Below are positions 44,162 through 54,438 of a stretch of 64,000 nt of DNA, in pieces. The translations under genes and the position numbers were made by a program. Origin of the DNA: Dyadobacter sandarakinus (GTDB lineage: Bacteria; Bacteroidota; Bacteroidia; Cytophagales; Spirosomataceae); contig NZ_CP056775.1 of the NCBI RefSeq assembly GCF_016894445.1, forward strand, positions 1,552,001 through 1,616,000, given 5' to 3'. Position 1 is the first letter of the stretch. Each line of letters begins with the position of its first letter. Below the pieces are notes generated by a model. It worked only from the letters and a program-made list of their open reading frames with translations, was not told where the DNA came from and made no database searches.

Positions 44162-47100
44162 TTATTCATGTACCAGCCTGATCCACTGCTGTACCTGCGG
44201 ACCCGTCACATGCAGGAGATAAATCCCGGCGCTCTGCATTTGCTGTGAAAAATCCAGATGAATGGTTGCGCCAGGCTCTGCGTCTCCATAATGTCCTTTC
44301 GCGAGGACCGCACCGGTGGATGACACAAGCTCGTAGCTGATATCTCCGGACACCTGCGGTGCCATGCTCACTGCTATATGCCCGTCCAGATTGGGATTCG
44401 GGTAAGCCATCACCAGGCGTGCATCCTGGGCGGGGTTATCAGTACCTTCGCCTGTCAGCATGATCTCGAGCGGATCAATGCGGTCGGCATAGCTGATCTG
44501 CAAGGTAGCCACGCGCGCACCCAGCGCCTGCGGCTTAAACAACACAGCTATCTCACTGCTCACACCTTTGCCCAGTTTCGAGCTTCCTTCAGAATCCAGG
44601 ACGAACTCGTTTCCATTCACACCCGCAATGCGGACATCGCGGATGTCGATCACTTCGTCGCCCACATTGGTGATCCGTACGGTCTGCCGCTGTGACACCG
44701 AGCCTGCCTGCTGGCTGAAAAAGTACAGCAATTCCTTGTTAGCAGCGAGTTGGTTGCGCAGCTCGCTGGAGAGTGATTCAATTTCAATGGCTGAGATCTT
44801 GGGCTGATTTTTACCTACTTCAAATGCAATGTCGAGATTTCCATCGCGAACGTATGCCGTGTAGGATTTTACCAAAGCCTTCATCGCACCTGCTTCCTTG
44901 TAAATGTCAAAATCTTCAAGCTCCACAGCTCCACCTTCTATGTTGACGTCAAACACGCGCTTGCCAGCACCTGCTGCCCCGCCGTCGGTCGCACCCCAGT
45001 AAATTTCCGCGAAGTGCAGGTGAACCCGGTACACACCTTCTTTGACCGGAAAAGAATAGCTGAACGGTGTATCACCGCTCCGTTCCGATTTGTAGAGCTC
45101 ATCAGATGTAGTACCCGCTATGTCCTTGATCGCAGCATTGGAATACACTTTACCTCCCGTAAAATACTGATCGGCCGACCACTGCTTATTATTGAGTGTA
45201 ATTGCAGGCCCGCCACAGTTGATCCGGTACAGCGTTGCCTGCGCAGCGTCGTCACCCGTAGCTCCTGTCAGCGCAATCGTGCTGGTACCATCACCCGCAG
45301 TGTGTTTGATCTCAATTGCTCCTGTGACAGCTCCTTCCAGGGTTGGTTTAAATTGTACTTCCAGACTTATGCTTCCGCCGGCACCGATCACAAATGGCAG
45401 TGCGGCCGGGCTTGTGTAGGTAAATGCGTCATCACCTGTCTTATTAAGTGCCGTAATTACAATGGCCTGATTGCCCGTGGTATTGGAAATTTTCAAGCTC
45501 TTCGTAACGGTGCGGCCTGTTGTTGTTTTACCAAAGTCAATTGTAGAGACGCTTTCCAGCACACCTGCTTTCAGAGCCGTGCCCACCGGAGTGGTAGCAT
45601 CACCTGCAAAGTACACTTCCTGATTGGTGAGCAGCGGACTGCCGCCCTGGTTGCCTGCCCCGGTAGCTACATAAATTCCCCGGTTATTGACAATCGGCTG
45701 CGATCCATGGCGGCCTTGTTTCAGGTTAGCCAGCTTGCGCCAGGTATTGGTATTGACATTTAGCGCCTCGGTTTCGTTATGAGCTTTGGGCTGCGGACTT
45801 TCGCCTCCGATGATGATCAGCTCATCGTCCAGCACCGCGGTACCGGCACCGGCGCGCTGGGTAGGGATGTTAGCAGCTGCGGGCAGTGTATTCCATTTAC
45901 CCGTACCAAAATCATAAACGTCTACCTCTGGTACGGTAAGGCTGAAAACCTCACCGGTACTGCCGGACGACCTGCGCCCTCCTGCTGCATACAACTTATT
46001 GTTCACTACGGCAGCCTGAAAGTGGTCTCTCGCGCGGGGTGCGTCTGCCAGCTCTTTCCAGGTGTTGGCAGCAGGATCATACTCATCAAGCCAGGGCACG
46101 TGTCCGGTCCAGTGACCATCGAGGATACCGCCTGCTATGTACAGCTTTTTATTGTAAACCACGACCCCTGCGGAACCGCGCCTGCGATCCTCGGGTATGG
46201 AGCGGCCCTTGGTCCACTTGTCCGTAAGAGGATTGTATATATAAACATTCGGCACGGGTGTTTCGCGGGGATAGTTGCCGGTGAGCGCACCTACTACATA
46301 GATCAGCCCGTCCAGCACGACGGCCTGAAAATGGTGGAGCTCCATAGGTACCTTCGCCTTGTTTTCCCAGGTTTTCCGGACCGGATCGTACGCCTGTACG
46401 GCCAGCACACCCCGCCCGCCAAGCAGGTAGAACTGATCTCCCGCCTGAACAAATGCATTCTCCTCCCGTCCGATGATTGCCCCGGACTGGATGTCGAGTG
46501 CCTGCCAGGAGCCTGCTCCTGCCGCAGCGTCCGATGTGACGCGGATGTAATCCCAGGTTGCCGTGAAGTCCGCGCCCGAGCCTGAAGAAGCAATAATACC
46601 CACGGCCAGCGCCGGGTCATTCTGGATAGAAGCCAGTAAGGTACCGGCTGTTTTTACAATGTCACCTGCATTCACAGCAGTGCCGCCATTGATGGCATAT
46701 TTAGGCTGTACATTACCGGTTGCAGGATTTACAGCCAGCAACAGATCAATGGTCGTTGCATCCAGGATACCGGCGACATCCACCTGAGTAGTAACCGCCT
46801 TTCCTTCATTTTCAAACATAACCTCAATACCGCCTTTGCCTTTATTTCCATTCAGCGCGACTTTCAGGTAATTATCCTGATCGCCGGTACCGATGTAAAT
46901 GCCCTGAGATTGTCCGTCCTGCGGCGTTCTATTGTTAAAAAAACTACCAAGTATCCGCGCACGGACTGTGAACGGAGCTGTTTCTTTATTGACATTGATC
47001 CCAAACTGAAATGCATTTTCCTGATCATTCTGCGCGCCGAGGGCTGTACCTGCAGACACTTTTACAATGGAGAATGCTCCCACGGCACCACCCGCAATCA

Positions 47101-49078
47101 GGTTATTTTCATCAAATACTTTCAGGTAATCGTTGCCGGCTTTTTTATTGGTCATCAACCCCGTGAACCCGAGTCCGAAGAATCCGGTGCCGGGATCATT
47201 GTTGAACAACTCATAGGAAACAGGCAGGCTGGTACCGAGGCCATTTTTGGCATCAATTGCAAACAGGTCCACATCGTCCCGGATCTTGTCATTGTCATCG
47301 TCGTCATCATTGATGTCCGAAATCTTATCACCGTCAGCATCCGCTGGCATGCTCGCAGCCGAGCAGGGATCGGTCTGGTTATCAATTTCATCCGCATTGG
47401 AATAGCCGTCACCATCGTCGTCCAGGTCAGCGCGGTCTTCGCCTGTGCAGGCAGCAAAGTCCGCCGGCTCAAACACCATGATCGCATCGGCCCCGTAGGT
47501 AGCGGCCCAGATAGAACCCGGAAATACATCGTTGTCGCCCTGCGCAATCACATCCAGCGGCTGAGAGCCAAAACTTTGCGCAAAAGCAGCGTCCTGGTTG
47601 AGGCGGCTTTCACCCTTTTTATTGAGCACGTCATCGCCTGCCTCATTCAGTTTAATCCTGTAAATACGTCCGTTCCAGCAGGCGGCGAGCAGGTTGCCTT
47701 TCATGGCATTGTTGAAGTTCGAAGCCGTGTACTCCGCAATGCCATTGGTAGAAATTGGAAAAGTGAGCAGCGAATTGTCCGTTTCACCAGGGTTCTGGTA
47801 GTCGCCCTCAATCGGGTTTGCCATACTCAGCGGCACCGGCGGCCAGTCAGCCGGGAGCGGATGGTCGCCCGTCTTGCTGTTTCGCCACACGCTGTCGGTT
47901 GCCGAGCGGGTATATAGTCCTGCCCCGGCCGGATTCGCCCGGATCGGATTGGGGTGTCCGGCGTAGTAGCTGCCCGCTACGTAGGTATCGATGTTGCCTA
48001 TGTAATGCAGCCCGTCCAGGTTGTTGACCTGCGGATCATTCATCCCGGGCCCGCTCGAACCCGGCTCTCCTTTCACATATTTGTTGGTCACCTTGCCGTC
48101 CGTACCTTCATTGTCCGGGCCTCCGCCCCATCCCTGGTTGGCACCATTGTCGACGGTGTACATTTTCCGCGATTGGGTAATCACGAGGTCGTAGGCATTG
48201 CGGTACCCGGTGGAGTATATTTTTACCGGACCATCCGTGGTGATCTTGGCCTGGTTCAGGCCATCATTGCCGCCAAAAGGATCATTCAGATCACTGCCGT
48301 CCGCATTGTTGGGCCGGGTAGGATCATCCAGCGTGGGCAGGTCATACTTGTATTTGGTATCGCCGCTTCCTTTGGTAGGCAGCGCGTCAATTTTGCCCAG
48401 ATCCACAGCAATAATGGCGGCAGCCCAGGCATATTCGGTAATGTAGGCAAAGTTGGTCGAGGGAGCACCCGCATTGGTAAAGCCGCCCACCGCCACGTAA
48501 AGTGTATTGGTTTTTTTGTCGAGCTGCATGCCATTGTTTGCATGGTTTTCCTCGGAGCGCGGCAATGCGCGGATAAGGTCCACCTTGTCCCAGCCGTCCG
48601 AAGTTTTGGTCAGCCGGGATACGATGCCCGAGTTGGTATCCACGTTCAGATCACCATCCGGCCCGCCGATACGGCTGTCGCTGGAACCTACATAGATGAC
48701 CGGCACCTCCGCGGTACCCGTAACGAGTATGCCGGTAATCTGGCGGTTTTTGACAGTGTTGTTCAGCGACCCGTCGTCATTGTGATTGGGGATTTTGTTG
48801 ATGAGGCTGATGGTCTCGGTAGCCGTGGCGGTGTAATCGTTTTTCCCGTTCCTCTTGATGGTGTAGGCACGGATGATCCCGTCCTGCTGGGAAACATACA
48901 ACCTGCCGTCCGGACCAAACTGCAGGGAGGTGGGATTTTTGATTTTGATCTCTTTCAGCCCGCTCGGGGTGAAGTTCACGCTTTGTGCTTTGGAAATGCC
49001 TGCATGAAGTAACAGCAGCACGCACATCATTCCTGCAAGCCACCCGATCGGGCGGAAGCCGGTAAAAGATTTTTTCAT
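44162..49078 (-). CDS. Giant multidomain secreted protein (sugar dehydrogenase-like, kelch, malectin, T9SS)
   Basis: 1638 residues with a signal peptide (ending near SKAQ). Approximate order: a glucose/sorbosone-dehydrogenase-like propeller (35-550); a thrombospondin type-3-like Asp-rich calcium stretch (DLDDDGDGYSNADE, DADGDKISDINDDDDDND, 555-610); a beta-sandwich (620-860); kelch propeller (870-1190, repeated YIAGGILDG / YAAGGRRSSG / IIGGESPQ units); an Ig-like choice-of-anchor domain; a malectin-like domain (RVHLHFAEIYWG, about 1320-1470); a second Ig-like domain; and a T9SS sorting tail (AYPNPNLDGHIAVS, LLHVTGPQVQQWIRLVHE). A surface protein probably binding or oxidising polysaccharide. 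Stands alone. Confidence 0.88.
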   Translation of the reverse strand: MKKSFTGFRPIGWLAGMMCVLLLLHAGISKAQSVNFTPSGLKEIKIKNPTSLQFGPDGRLYVSQQDGIIRAYTIKRNGKNDYTATATETISLINKIPNHNDDGSLNNTVKNRQITGILVTGTAEVPVIYVGSSDSRIGGPDGDLNVDTNSGIVSRLTKTSDGWDKVDLIRALPRSEENHANNGMQLDKKTNTLYVAVGGFTNAGAPSTNFAYITEYAWAAAIIAVDLGKIDALPTKGSGDTKYKYDLPTLDDPTRPNNADGSDLNDPFGGNDGLNQAKITTDGPVKIYSTGYRNAYDLVITQSRKMYTVDNGANQGWGGGPDNEGTDGKVTNKYVKGEPGSSGPGMNDPQVNNLDGLHYIGNIDTYVAGSYYAGHPNPIRANPAGAGLYTRSATDSVWRNSKTGDHPLPADWPPVPLSMANPIEGDYQNPGETDNSLLTFPISTNGIAEYTASNFNNAMKGNLLAACWNGRIYRIKLNEAGDDVLNKKGESRLNQDAAFAQSFGSQPLDVIAQGDNDVFPGSIWAATYGADAIMVFEPADFAACTGEDRADLDDDGDGYSNADEIDNQTDPCSAASMPADADGDKISDINDDDDDNDKIRDDVDLFAIDAKNGLGTSLPVSYELFNNDPGTGFFGLGFTGLMTNKKAGNDYLKVFDENNLIAGGAVGAFSIVKVSAGTALGAQNDQENAFQFGINVNKETAPFTVRARILGSFFNNRTPQDGQSQGIYIGTGDQDNYLKVALNGNKGKGGIEVMFENEGKAVTTQVDVAGILDATTIDLLLAVNPATGNVQPKYAINGGTAVNAGDIVKTAGTLLASIQNDPALAVGIIASSGSGADFTATWDYIRVTSDAAAGAGSWQALDIQSGAIIGREENAFVQAGDQFYLLGGRGVLAVQAYDPVRKTWENKAKVPMELHHFQAVVLDGLIYVVGALTGNYPRETPVPNVYIYNPLTDKWTKGRSIPEDRRRGSAGVVVYNKKLYIAGGILDGHWTGHVPWLDEYDPAANTWKELADAPRARDHFQAAVVNNKLYAAGGRRSSGSTGEVFSLTVPEVDVYDFGTGKWNTLPAAANIPTQRAGAGTAVLDDELIIIGGESPQPKAHNETEALNVNTNTWRKLANLKQGRHGSQPIVNNRGIYVATGAGNQGGSPLLTNQEVYFAGDATTPVGTALKAGVLESVSTIDFGKTTTGRTVTKSLKISNTTGNQAIVITALNKTGDDAFTYTSPAALPFVIGAGGSISLEVQFKPTLEGAVTGAIEIKHTAGDGTSTIALTGATGDDAAQATLYRINCGGPAITLNNKQWSADQYFTGGKVYSNAAIKDIAGTTSDELYKSERSGDTPFSYSFPVKEGVYRVHLHFAEIYWGATDGGAAGAGKRVFDVNIEGGAVELEDFDIYKEAGAMKALVKSYTAYVRDGNLDIAFEVGKNQPKISAIEIESLSSELRNQLAANKELLYFFSQQAGSVSQRQTVRITNVGDEVIDIRDVRIAGVNGNEFVLDSEGSSKLGKGVSSEIAVLFKPQALGARVATLQISYADRIDPLEIMLTGEGTDNPAQDARLVMAYPNPNLDGHIAVSMAPQVSGDISYELVSSTGAVLAKGHYGDAEPGATIHLDFSQQMQSAGIYLLHVTGPQVQQWIRLVHE

Positions 49079-49479
49079 AGAGGTTTACGTATTAGTAGAT
49101 ACTTTTCACATTTTCGCGGAACCTGATCCTCATTACCAACTCAAAATCATCAACTTATGCGGGACGGGGCATTCCCTGGTTAATAATTTGCCAGGCAAAT
49201 GGCCGCCCGGCTTGGTGTCATAGCGTTATAAAGTCCCTAAAAATACGGGCAAAGCGATGGAAAATAAAAGGTTTTTAGAATTAAATTGCTGATTGACAAA
49301 AACTTGTATCTACAATGTAGTAGAACTTTTGAGTAATTTAAATGCTGTATCGCCCGCACTGATGTATGTTGTTCCGGGAAGAGGTCTGGTGCGAGGGCCG
49401 GGGAAACGGTATGGTTTTTGTGACTGAGTTAAAATAAAAAGTTGCAAATCATCCCATTAATTTACCCCTGTTTAATTAC
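49079..49479. other. Gene-free divergent intergenic stretch
   Basis: 401 bp between divergent genes, AT-rich near the right end. No gene seen. Expected to carry promoters for both sides; none matches the consensus well enough to report. Confidence 0.4.
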
Positions 49480-50601
49480 ATGAACGACTTTCCGATTACT
49501 GTCAAGCGATCCATTGAATTACTCGGCCTGGTACTGCTGGTGGCAGTACTGGCAGTAGGCAGTGATATTCTGATGCCTATTATCATGGCCTTCTTTATCA
49601 GCCTTGTGCTGCTCCCGGTTTTTCGTTTTTTAATCAAGTACCGGGTGCCGGAACCGATCGCCATTGTTTTGCCGATATTATTGCTGGTTGTTATTCTGGG
49701 ATTAATCGTCTGGTTTTTTTCCTCTCAGATCAGAGACCTGGTGGCCGACTTTCCGCAGATCAGAAAGAACATTAATATTCACCTGCAGACCCTGAGCAAC
49801 TGGGTTTACAAAATCAGTGATTACTCTACCACCGAGCAGGTCGAACTCATTAATAAGAATACAAATGATCTGTTGAGCTTTGCAGGAAAAACTGCAAGTG
49901 GCGCAGCTGTTACGCTCAGCTCGCTGTTCGTATTTCTCGGACTGCTCCCTATTTACATTTACCTCATCCTTTTTTACAAAAGCATTTTACTGCGCTTCAT
50001 TTTCATGTGGTTCAAAGAAGATCATCATGAAAAAGTAAAGGAAGCGATTTACGAAACAGAATCTATTATCAAAAACTACCTTGTCGGACTGATGATCCAG
50101 GTTACTTATATGACTGTTTTGGTAGGCGGTATTTTGATGGCTGTGGGGATAAAACATGCATTGCTGATCGGTGTAATTTTCGCATTTCTTAACCTGATTC
50201 CCTATGTGGGCGCGTTGCTGGGAAATATCATCGGCGTTCTGATTACGCTGACGTCATCAACCGAGTTATGGCCGATTGTAACCGTACTTTGTGTAATTGC
50301 AGGTGTACAATTTCTTGATAACAATATACTGATGCCGCGCATTGTAGGCTCTAAAGTCAAGATCAATGCATTGTTCGCCATCCTCGGTGTCATTATCGGC
50401 GGCAACATCGCGGGCATATCCGGCATGTTCCTTTCCATGCCTATTATTGCGGTCCTGAAAGTGATATTCGACCGTACTACCCTGTTCAGGCAGTGGGGAG
50501 TACTGCTTGGGGACGAACGTCCGCCGCGCAGCCCGATGACCTTCCCGGTATTCCGGAAGCGAATCCCGATCCTGAGCAAAGGAAGCGTTCCCAAGAATTA
50601 A
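49480..50601 (+). CDS. AI-2E family permease (second paralogue)
   Basis: 373 residues with about eight membrane segments, including an N-terminal pair (LLGLVLLVAVLAVGSDILMPIIMAF), a soluble middle (residues 80-140), and the family C-terminal signature NNILMPRIVGSKVKINALFAILGVIIGGNIAGISGMFLSMPIIA. Its C-terminus (KRIPILSKGSVPKN) is basic. Start ATG at 49480 (MNDFPITVK). It ends before a perfect bidirectional terminator. Confidence 0.93.
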   Translation: MNDFPITVKRSIELLGLVLLVAVLAVGSDILMPIIMAFFISLVLLPVFRFLIKYRVPEPIAIVLPILLLVVILGLIVWFFSSQIRDLVADFPQIRKNINIHLQTLSNWVYKISDYSTTEQVELINKNTNDLLSFAGKTASGAAVTLSSLFVFLGLLPIYIYLILFYKSILLRFIFMWFKEDHHEKVKEAIYETESIIKNYLVGLMIQVTYMTVLVGGILMAVGIKHALLIGVIFAFLNLIPYVGALLGNIIGVLITLTSSTELWPIVTVLCVIAGVQFLDNNILMPRIVGSKVKINALFAILGVIIGGNIAGISGMFLSMPIIAVLKVIFDRTTLFRQWGVLLGDERPPRSPMTFPVFRKRIPILSKGSVPKN

Positions 50602-50611
50602 GAGCCACAAA

Positions 50612-50644
50612 AAAAGCCTGTGAAGACGATCTTCACAGGCTTTT
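50612..50644. terminator. Bidirectional terminator
   Basis: AAAAGCCTGTGAAGA (50612-50626) pairs perfectly with TCTTCACAGGCTTTT (50630-50644) around CGA. It serves the convergent permease and AT-hook-tailed genes. Confidence 0.92.
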
Positions 50645-50663
50645 AACTGCATAATCTATTTTC

Positions 50664-51128
50664 TTATTCCGCAACAGTCTCAGACTTTGGTTTGCGTCCG
50701 CGGCGTTTGCCGGTGTATTCAGGTTTTTCTTCATTGGAGGTCAGTTCCAATTCAAAACCGGTTACACCTTCCTCGTAATTAAAGAGCGTAACAACAAACT
50801 CATGCTTTGTATTGGCAAAATCAATGCCGCCTTTTTGCAGGATCAATGACAATGGAACCACATAACCACGGCCGCTTTTCACCAGTGAAAAAGAATCAGC
50901 ATCCGTAGTCGGAATCAGATAAAGGTATTTCATTTTTCTTTTACCGTCCTGTGTTCCGATCTTGAAGTGTGCAGCGTCCGGCTCTATACCGAGTTCCTCA
51001 AGGGTTTTGGAAGGGAATACCAATTTCCCTGATCCTGAGATATAGCCGCCTGGTTTTGCTTGTGATTTGGTCTCTGTTTTAGGTGCGTTTTCTTCCGGTG
51101 AAAAGAACTTAATTGTCTTCGGCTTCAT
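50664..51128 (-). CDS. Small conserved protein with AT-hook-like tail
   Basis: 154 residues without signal peptide. A mostly beta domain (GGYISGSGKLVFPSKTLEELG, FELELTSNEE) precedes a short basic tail (GKRRGRKPKSE) with an AT-hook-like core RGRKP. A nucleoid- or DNA-binding role is suggested by the tail only. I recognise no named family. Start ATG at 51126-51128. The upstream 250 bp are strongly AT-rich. Confidence 0.7.
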   Translation of the reverse strand: MKPKTIKFFSPEENAPKTETKSQAKPGGYISGSGKLVFPSKTLEELGIEPDAAHFKIGTQDGKRKMKYLYLIPTTDADSFSLVKSGRGYVVPLSLILQKGGIDFANTKHEFVVTLFNYEEGVTGFELELTSNEEKPEYTGKRRGRKPKSETVAE

Positions 51129-51309
51129 AATTAAATGGGTTATAACATTATTATAAATTACTTCTACAAAAGTAATGGAACATTTTATTTATTCTCACTT
51201 TTGCATTCGCGAAATTAAAGTAGTTTTTTATTATAATGTTTATAAACCCATAAACTATTCGCCTGCATCAGATTTCTCTTAACGCTCTTTTCTTCTTTTT
51301 CAAGTAAAT

Positions 51310-51361
51310 AAAAGCGGATTGCATTACCCCCCAAACTTCTGGAAAGCAATACAATCCGCTT
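51310..51361 (-). terminator. Long-loop terminator of the kelch/T9SS gene
   Basis: AAGCGGATTG (51312-51321) pairs with CAATCCGCTT (51352-51361), inner TATTGC/GTAATGC extension, and a T-rich run follows on the minus strand. It lies 26 bp past the stop. Confidence 0.7.
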
Positions 51362-51386
51362 GTAAAACGATTACCGATAAACCTGT

Positions 51387-53852
51387 TTAAGGCACCAGGA
51401 TTCTGCCTGATGCATTTCCCTGCGCACCTTCCGCTTTAATCATATAAGTTTGATTGGGTAGCGAAATTGCGTTTCTAAACGTAGTATTTGCATGACCATT
51501 TTCATCGGTTATACATCTTACGGATGCTATTGTTTTACCGAATGCATTTACGATATAAACTTTGACACTTTCGTTTTTTGCAAAATTTTCAAGTTGCACG
51601 GAAATGTTTCCGCTCACTGCCGGATTCGGAAATACCACAAGCTTCCGTTCCGTTGAAAATAATTGCGGCAACTCAGCCGCTACCCTTGCCGTGGTACCTG
51701 CCGGTGACGAGACGATACCTTTGTAAGTCGTATTTGTTTTGGAACCGCCCGTGTAGAAGAGCATGCCATTGAGGTAGGCTGCCACGCCCGAGTAACGCCC
51801 GGCCGGCAGTGGCGTGAGGCTTTCCCAGGTATTGGTTGCCGGAGAGTACGCCGACACCAGCCCTACCGAGGTACCATGCTGTGTTTCTCCTCCCATGACA
51901 ATCAGCCTGTTTCCTGCAATTACCACACTCGAAGAAATATGCCCGAGCCCGTAGGTGCCCGGTGCAGGCAGGTCGGCCATTTTGGTCCAGGTATTGGTAG
52001 CGGGATCATAGCAATGCACGTCCTTCCTGGTCGCAAGTTTTTCGTCATGGCCGGTCTGACCTCCGATGTAGTAGATCTTTCCTTCAAAAACAGCAGTACC
52101 GGCATGCTGACGCGGCGTAGGAAGCGGCGCAAGTGTTTTCCAGCCTGCTGCAAGGTTGTCGAGGTCAAGTACATAATGATTGCCCAGGTCCTGCGTCCGT
52201 GCAGCATTCGTACCTGCTATGTGGTGCAGCTTGCCGGCAACATATTCCAGCTGGCCTGCTGCAATGCGGATCGGAAGGTCGGGCAGTTTTGAATACGTGT
52301 TTTGAGAAACATTGTATTTCCATACCTGCTGCACCCCGAATGTCTGCCCGGTACCATCTGCATTGGAAGTATATCCCCCAGCAAAATAAATGTCGGTACC
52401 ATCTGTGCCCACACCTGCATGGGTCACCCCACCATAGTTTGCCCCGTTTGGCGTATGCGGAAGATTGGCAATCGCCGTCCATTTATTGGATGCCGGATCA
52501 TACATATAGGAGCGGAAAGTAGGCGTAAACTTGACCTTCTGCGTATCGAACCCGCCAAAGGAATACAGTCGCCCGCCGACCACTTCACCCTGGGCCTCAC
52601 TCACGCGGTAGGGCTGGGATGCAGTGGTAGTCCAGGATATGTTTGTAAATGCCTCGGGCACAGGCTGACCATTTACCCGTACCACAGCCGTGGTAGTGTC
52701 GCGGGTCGTGCCTGAGCTTGCCACGATCGTGATCCTGAATTCCTGCTGACTGTGGTGGTTGAGCCTTTTACCGGTTGTCAATGCACCGGATGATGCATTG
52801 AGGCTGAACATCCCATTGGTATTTCCTGCGATCATCTGGTAGGAAACCGGGCTTCCGCCCGAAGCTCCCGCACGCACACTGCCTACCTGTGAACCTGCCG
52901 GACTGCTGTCCACGACCTCAAAGTCGTAGCGGGAAGCATCGAAGTACAGGGGCCGGCTCACGCCGAAGTTGTCAAAATAATAGTTTACAGGCTTGCTGCC
53001 ATTTCGGTGGGTGGCAAACAATCCAGCATAGGCGCTGCCGCCGGTAAGCCCCATGTCTGCAATGCTGAGCTCTGCAGCCGCATACGCTGCACCCACATTG
53101 GAATACGACGCCCCCCCATTGGTGGAGTAGTAACCTGCTGCCTTTCCGGTTTCAGGATTGATCACCATTCTGAGCCGGACGGTTTTGCTGCCTAGTCCGC
53201 TGACGACGCCTGTCTGCCGCTGGTCGGGATTGGACGTGCCCGTGGTTTTATTGGAAAGATCATTCAGCTCACGCCGGAACTCAAACCTGTTTTCAGTGAC
53301 AACCAACTTGATGTATGTTTTCTCACCGAGCCCGAACCAGATACCCGCCTGCTCATCCTGCGACCCATTGAACGGGTTGATCAGGTCTGCCACGATTTCC
53401 AGTTCATTGCGCGCATCAACCTGCACGCCCAATGTATTAAGCTGGTTGTTATTATCCAGGTAAGCGATGCCTTTGGTAGACTCTACTTTCAGCTGACCGC
53501 CTGTCACCAGCAATTTGGAAGGCAGGTAGGCAGGAAATGATGCATTGGCAACCGCGCCGTCTGCCGCCAGGCGGCTTCCGGTATAATGCTGCACCATCCT
53601 GAAACCGGTACCCGCGCCTGCGGCATCCTGAATGGAGTTGGGCACGGAGCCCGCAAAAGTAAGCCTGAACGGCAGCGCAACCCTGACGCTGTCGCAGGGC
53701 AATGTGCTGTTGGGGAGACAATCCTGTGCGTTTACAGCAGGAGAACAAACGATGGCACCAGCGCACATCTTAAAAAATAAACGGGAACTGAGGCCGCTGT
53801 ACCGGGCGAGCCCTGACCGTAATACGGCCGGGAGGTAAAATTTTTCAATCAT
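51387..53852 (-). CDS. Secreted kelch-repeat protein with T9SS sorting tail
   Basis: 821 residues. Start at 53850-53852 (MIEKFYL) keeps an N-terminal hydrophobic segment ending in AVNAQ; a Met at residue 29 would leave a shorter signal, so the start is uncertain. A beta-sandwich (about 60-300), a cadherin-like/Ig-like region (305-400), a kelch propeller (410-720; units such as RLYSFGGFDTQ, DIYFAGGYTSN, KIYYIGGQTGH, RLIVMGGETQH, MLFYTGGSKTN) and a T9SS sorting tail (VVFPNPAVSGNISVQ, YMIKAEGAQGNASGRILVP). Shares design with the giant protein at 44162-49078. Confidence 0.9.
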   Translation of the reverse strand: MIEKFYLPAVLRSGLARYSGLSSRLFFKMCAGAIVCSPAVNAQDCLPNSTLPCDSVRVALPFRLTFAGSVPNSIQDAAGAGTGFRMVQHYTGSRLAADGAVANASFPAYLPSKLLVTGGQLKVESTKGIAYLDNNNQLNTLGVQVDARNELEIVADLINPFNGSQDEQAGIWFGLGEKTYIKLVVTENRFEFRRELNDLSNKTTGTSNPDQRQTGVVSGLGSKTVRLRMVINPETGKAAGYYSTNGGASYSNVGAAYAAAELSIADMGLTGGSAYAGLFATHRNGSKPVNYYFDNFGVSRPLYFDASRYDFEVVDSSPAGSQVGSVRAGASGGSPVSYQMIAGNTNGMFSLNASSGALTTGKRLNHHSQQEFRITIVASSGTTRDTTTAVVRVNGQPVPEAFTNISWTTTASQPYRVSEAQGEVVGGRLYSFGGFDTQKVKFTPTFRSYMYDPASNKWTAIANLPHTPNGANYGGVTHAGVGTDGTDIYFAGGYTSNADGTGQTFGVQQVWKYNVSQNTYSKLPDLPIRIAAGQLEYVAGKLHHIAGTNAARTQDLGNHYVLDLDNLAAGWKTLAPLPTPRQHAGTAVFEGKIYYIGGQTGHDEKLATRKDVHCYDPATNTWTKMADLPAPGTYGLGHISSSVVIAGNRLIVMGGETQHGTSVGLVSAYSPATNTWESLTPLPAGRYSGVAAYLNGMLFYTGGSKTNTTYKGIVSSPAGTTARVAAELPQLFSTERKLVVFPNPAVSGNISVQLENFAKNESVKVYIVNAFGKTIASVRCITDENGHANTTFRNAISLPNQTYMIKAEGAQGNASGRILVP

Positions 53853-54438
53853 TAAAAAGAAGCTTTAAGGAGACGAATTGGATGAACTGAAAGAGTTATA
53901 CAGCTTCGCTGTTTAAAACCGTGTGCCAAAAACATCTTTACAGCTGGTTCTCAATGAAGTGGAACATTGCCCCTACAAAGCCCCAACTAGTTATGTGGAA
54001 TAAGCTTCTCAGCACATCGGGATTGTACCGCCGGCTGCATACGTAACTGTTTGCTCCCCTAACACTTACCTGTAAACGCAATCCCGCTGATGTATCAGAA
54101 TGGTAATTCAAATCCAGGTTCTGCCCTCCCAGAAGCTGATGAAATTTCGCGCCAAGTGGGGCGGAAAAAAATACCCGGGTCGGTAGCTGCTGCGGGAGTG
54201 GCGGCCTGTAAAGTGTAACTGCTGTTTACATCAAAAAGTGTGTACAGGAGCTTGCAGGGGCATTTAAATCCAGCCAGGCGGTAGTTAAAAATAATTCGCC
54301 CGCAGCTGATTTTTTTTCTATAATCAGGTGAAGATTCTATACTTTTAATGCTTGCGCAAGACCTTGCGTGTTCTGGTACTTCATCAACACACCTTCCAAA
54401 CAACCGCATAACAGCTTTTTACAACCAAGTAGTTTTGA
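53853..54438. other. 586-bp gene-free stretch
   Basis: Only an Arg/Cys-rich 104-residue minus-strand frame at 54095-54409 is open, without protein character. Promoters of the divergent kelch and kinase genes must lie here. No repeat or RNA gene recognised. Confidence 0.45.

Noticed and set aside
46910..49012. Long plus-strand frames within the giant protein
   Set aside because: Antisense shadows rich in Val, Ile, His and Arg; no family pattern.
54095..54409. 104-residue minus-strand frame in the long intergenic stretch
   Set aside because: Cys/Arg-rich composition, no domain, no start signal; probably chance.
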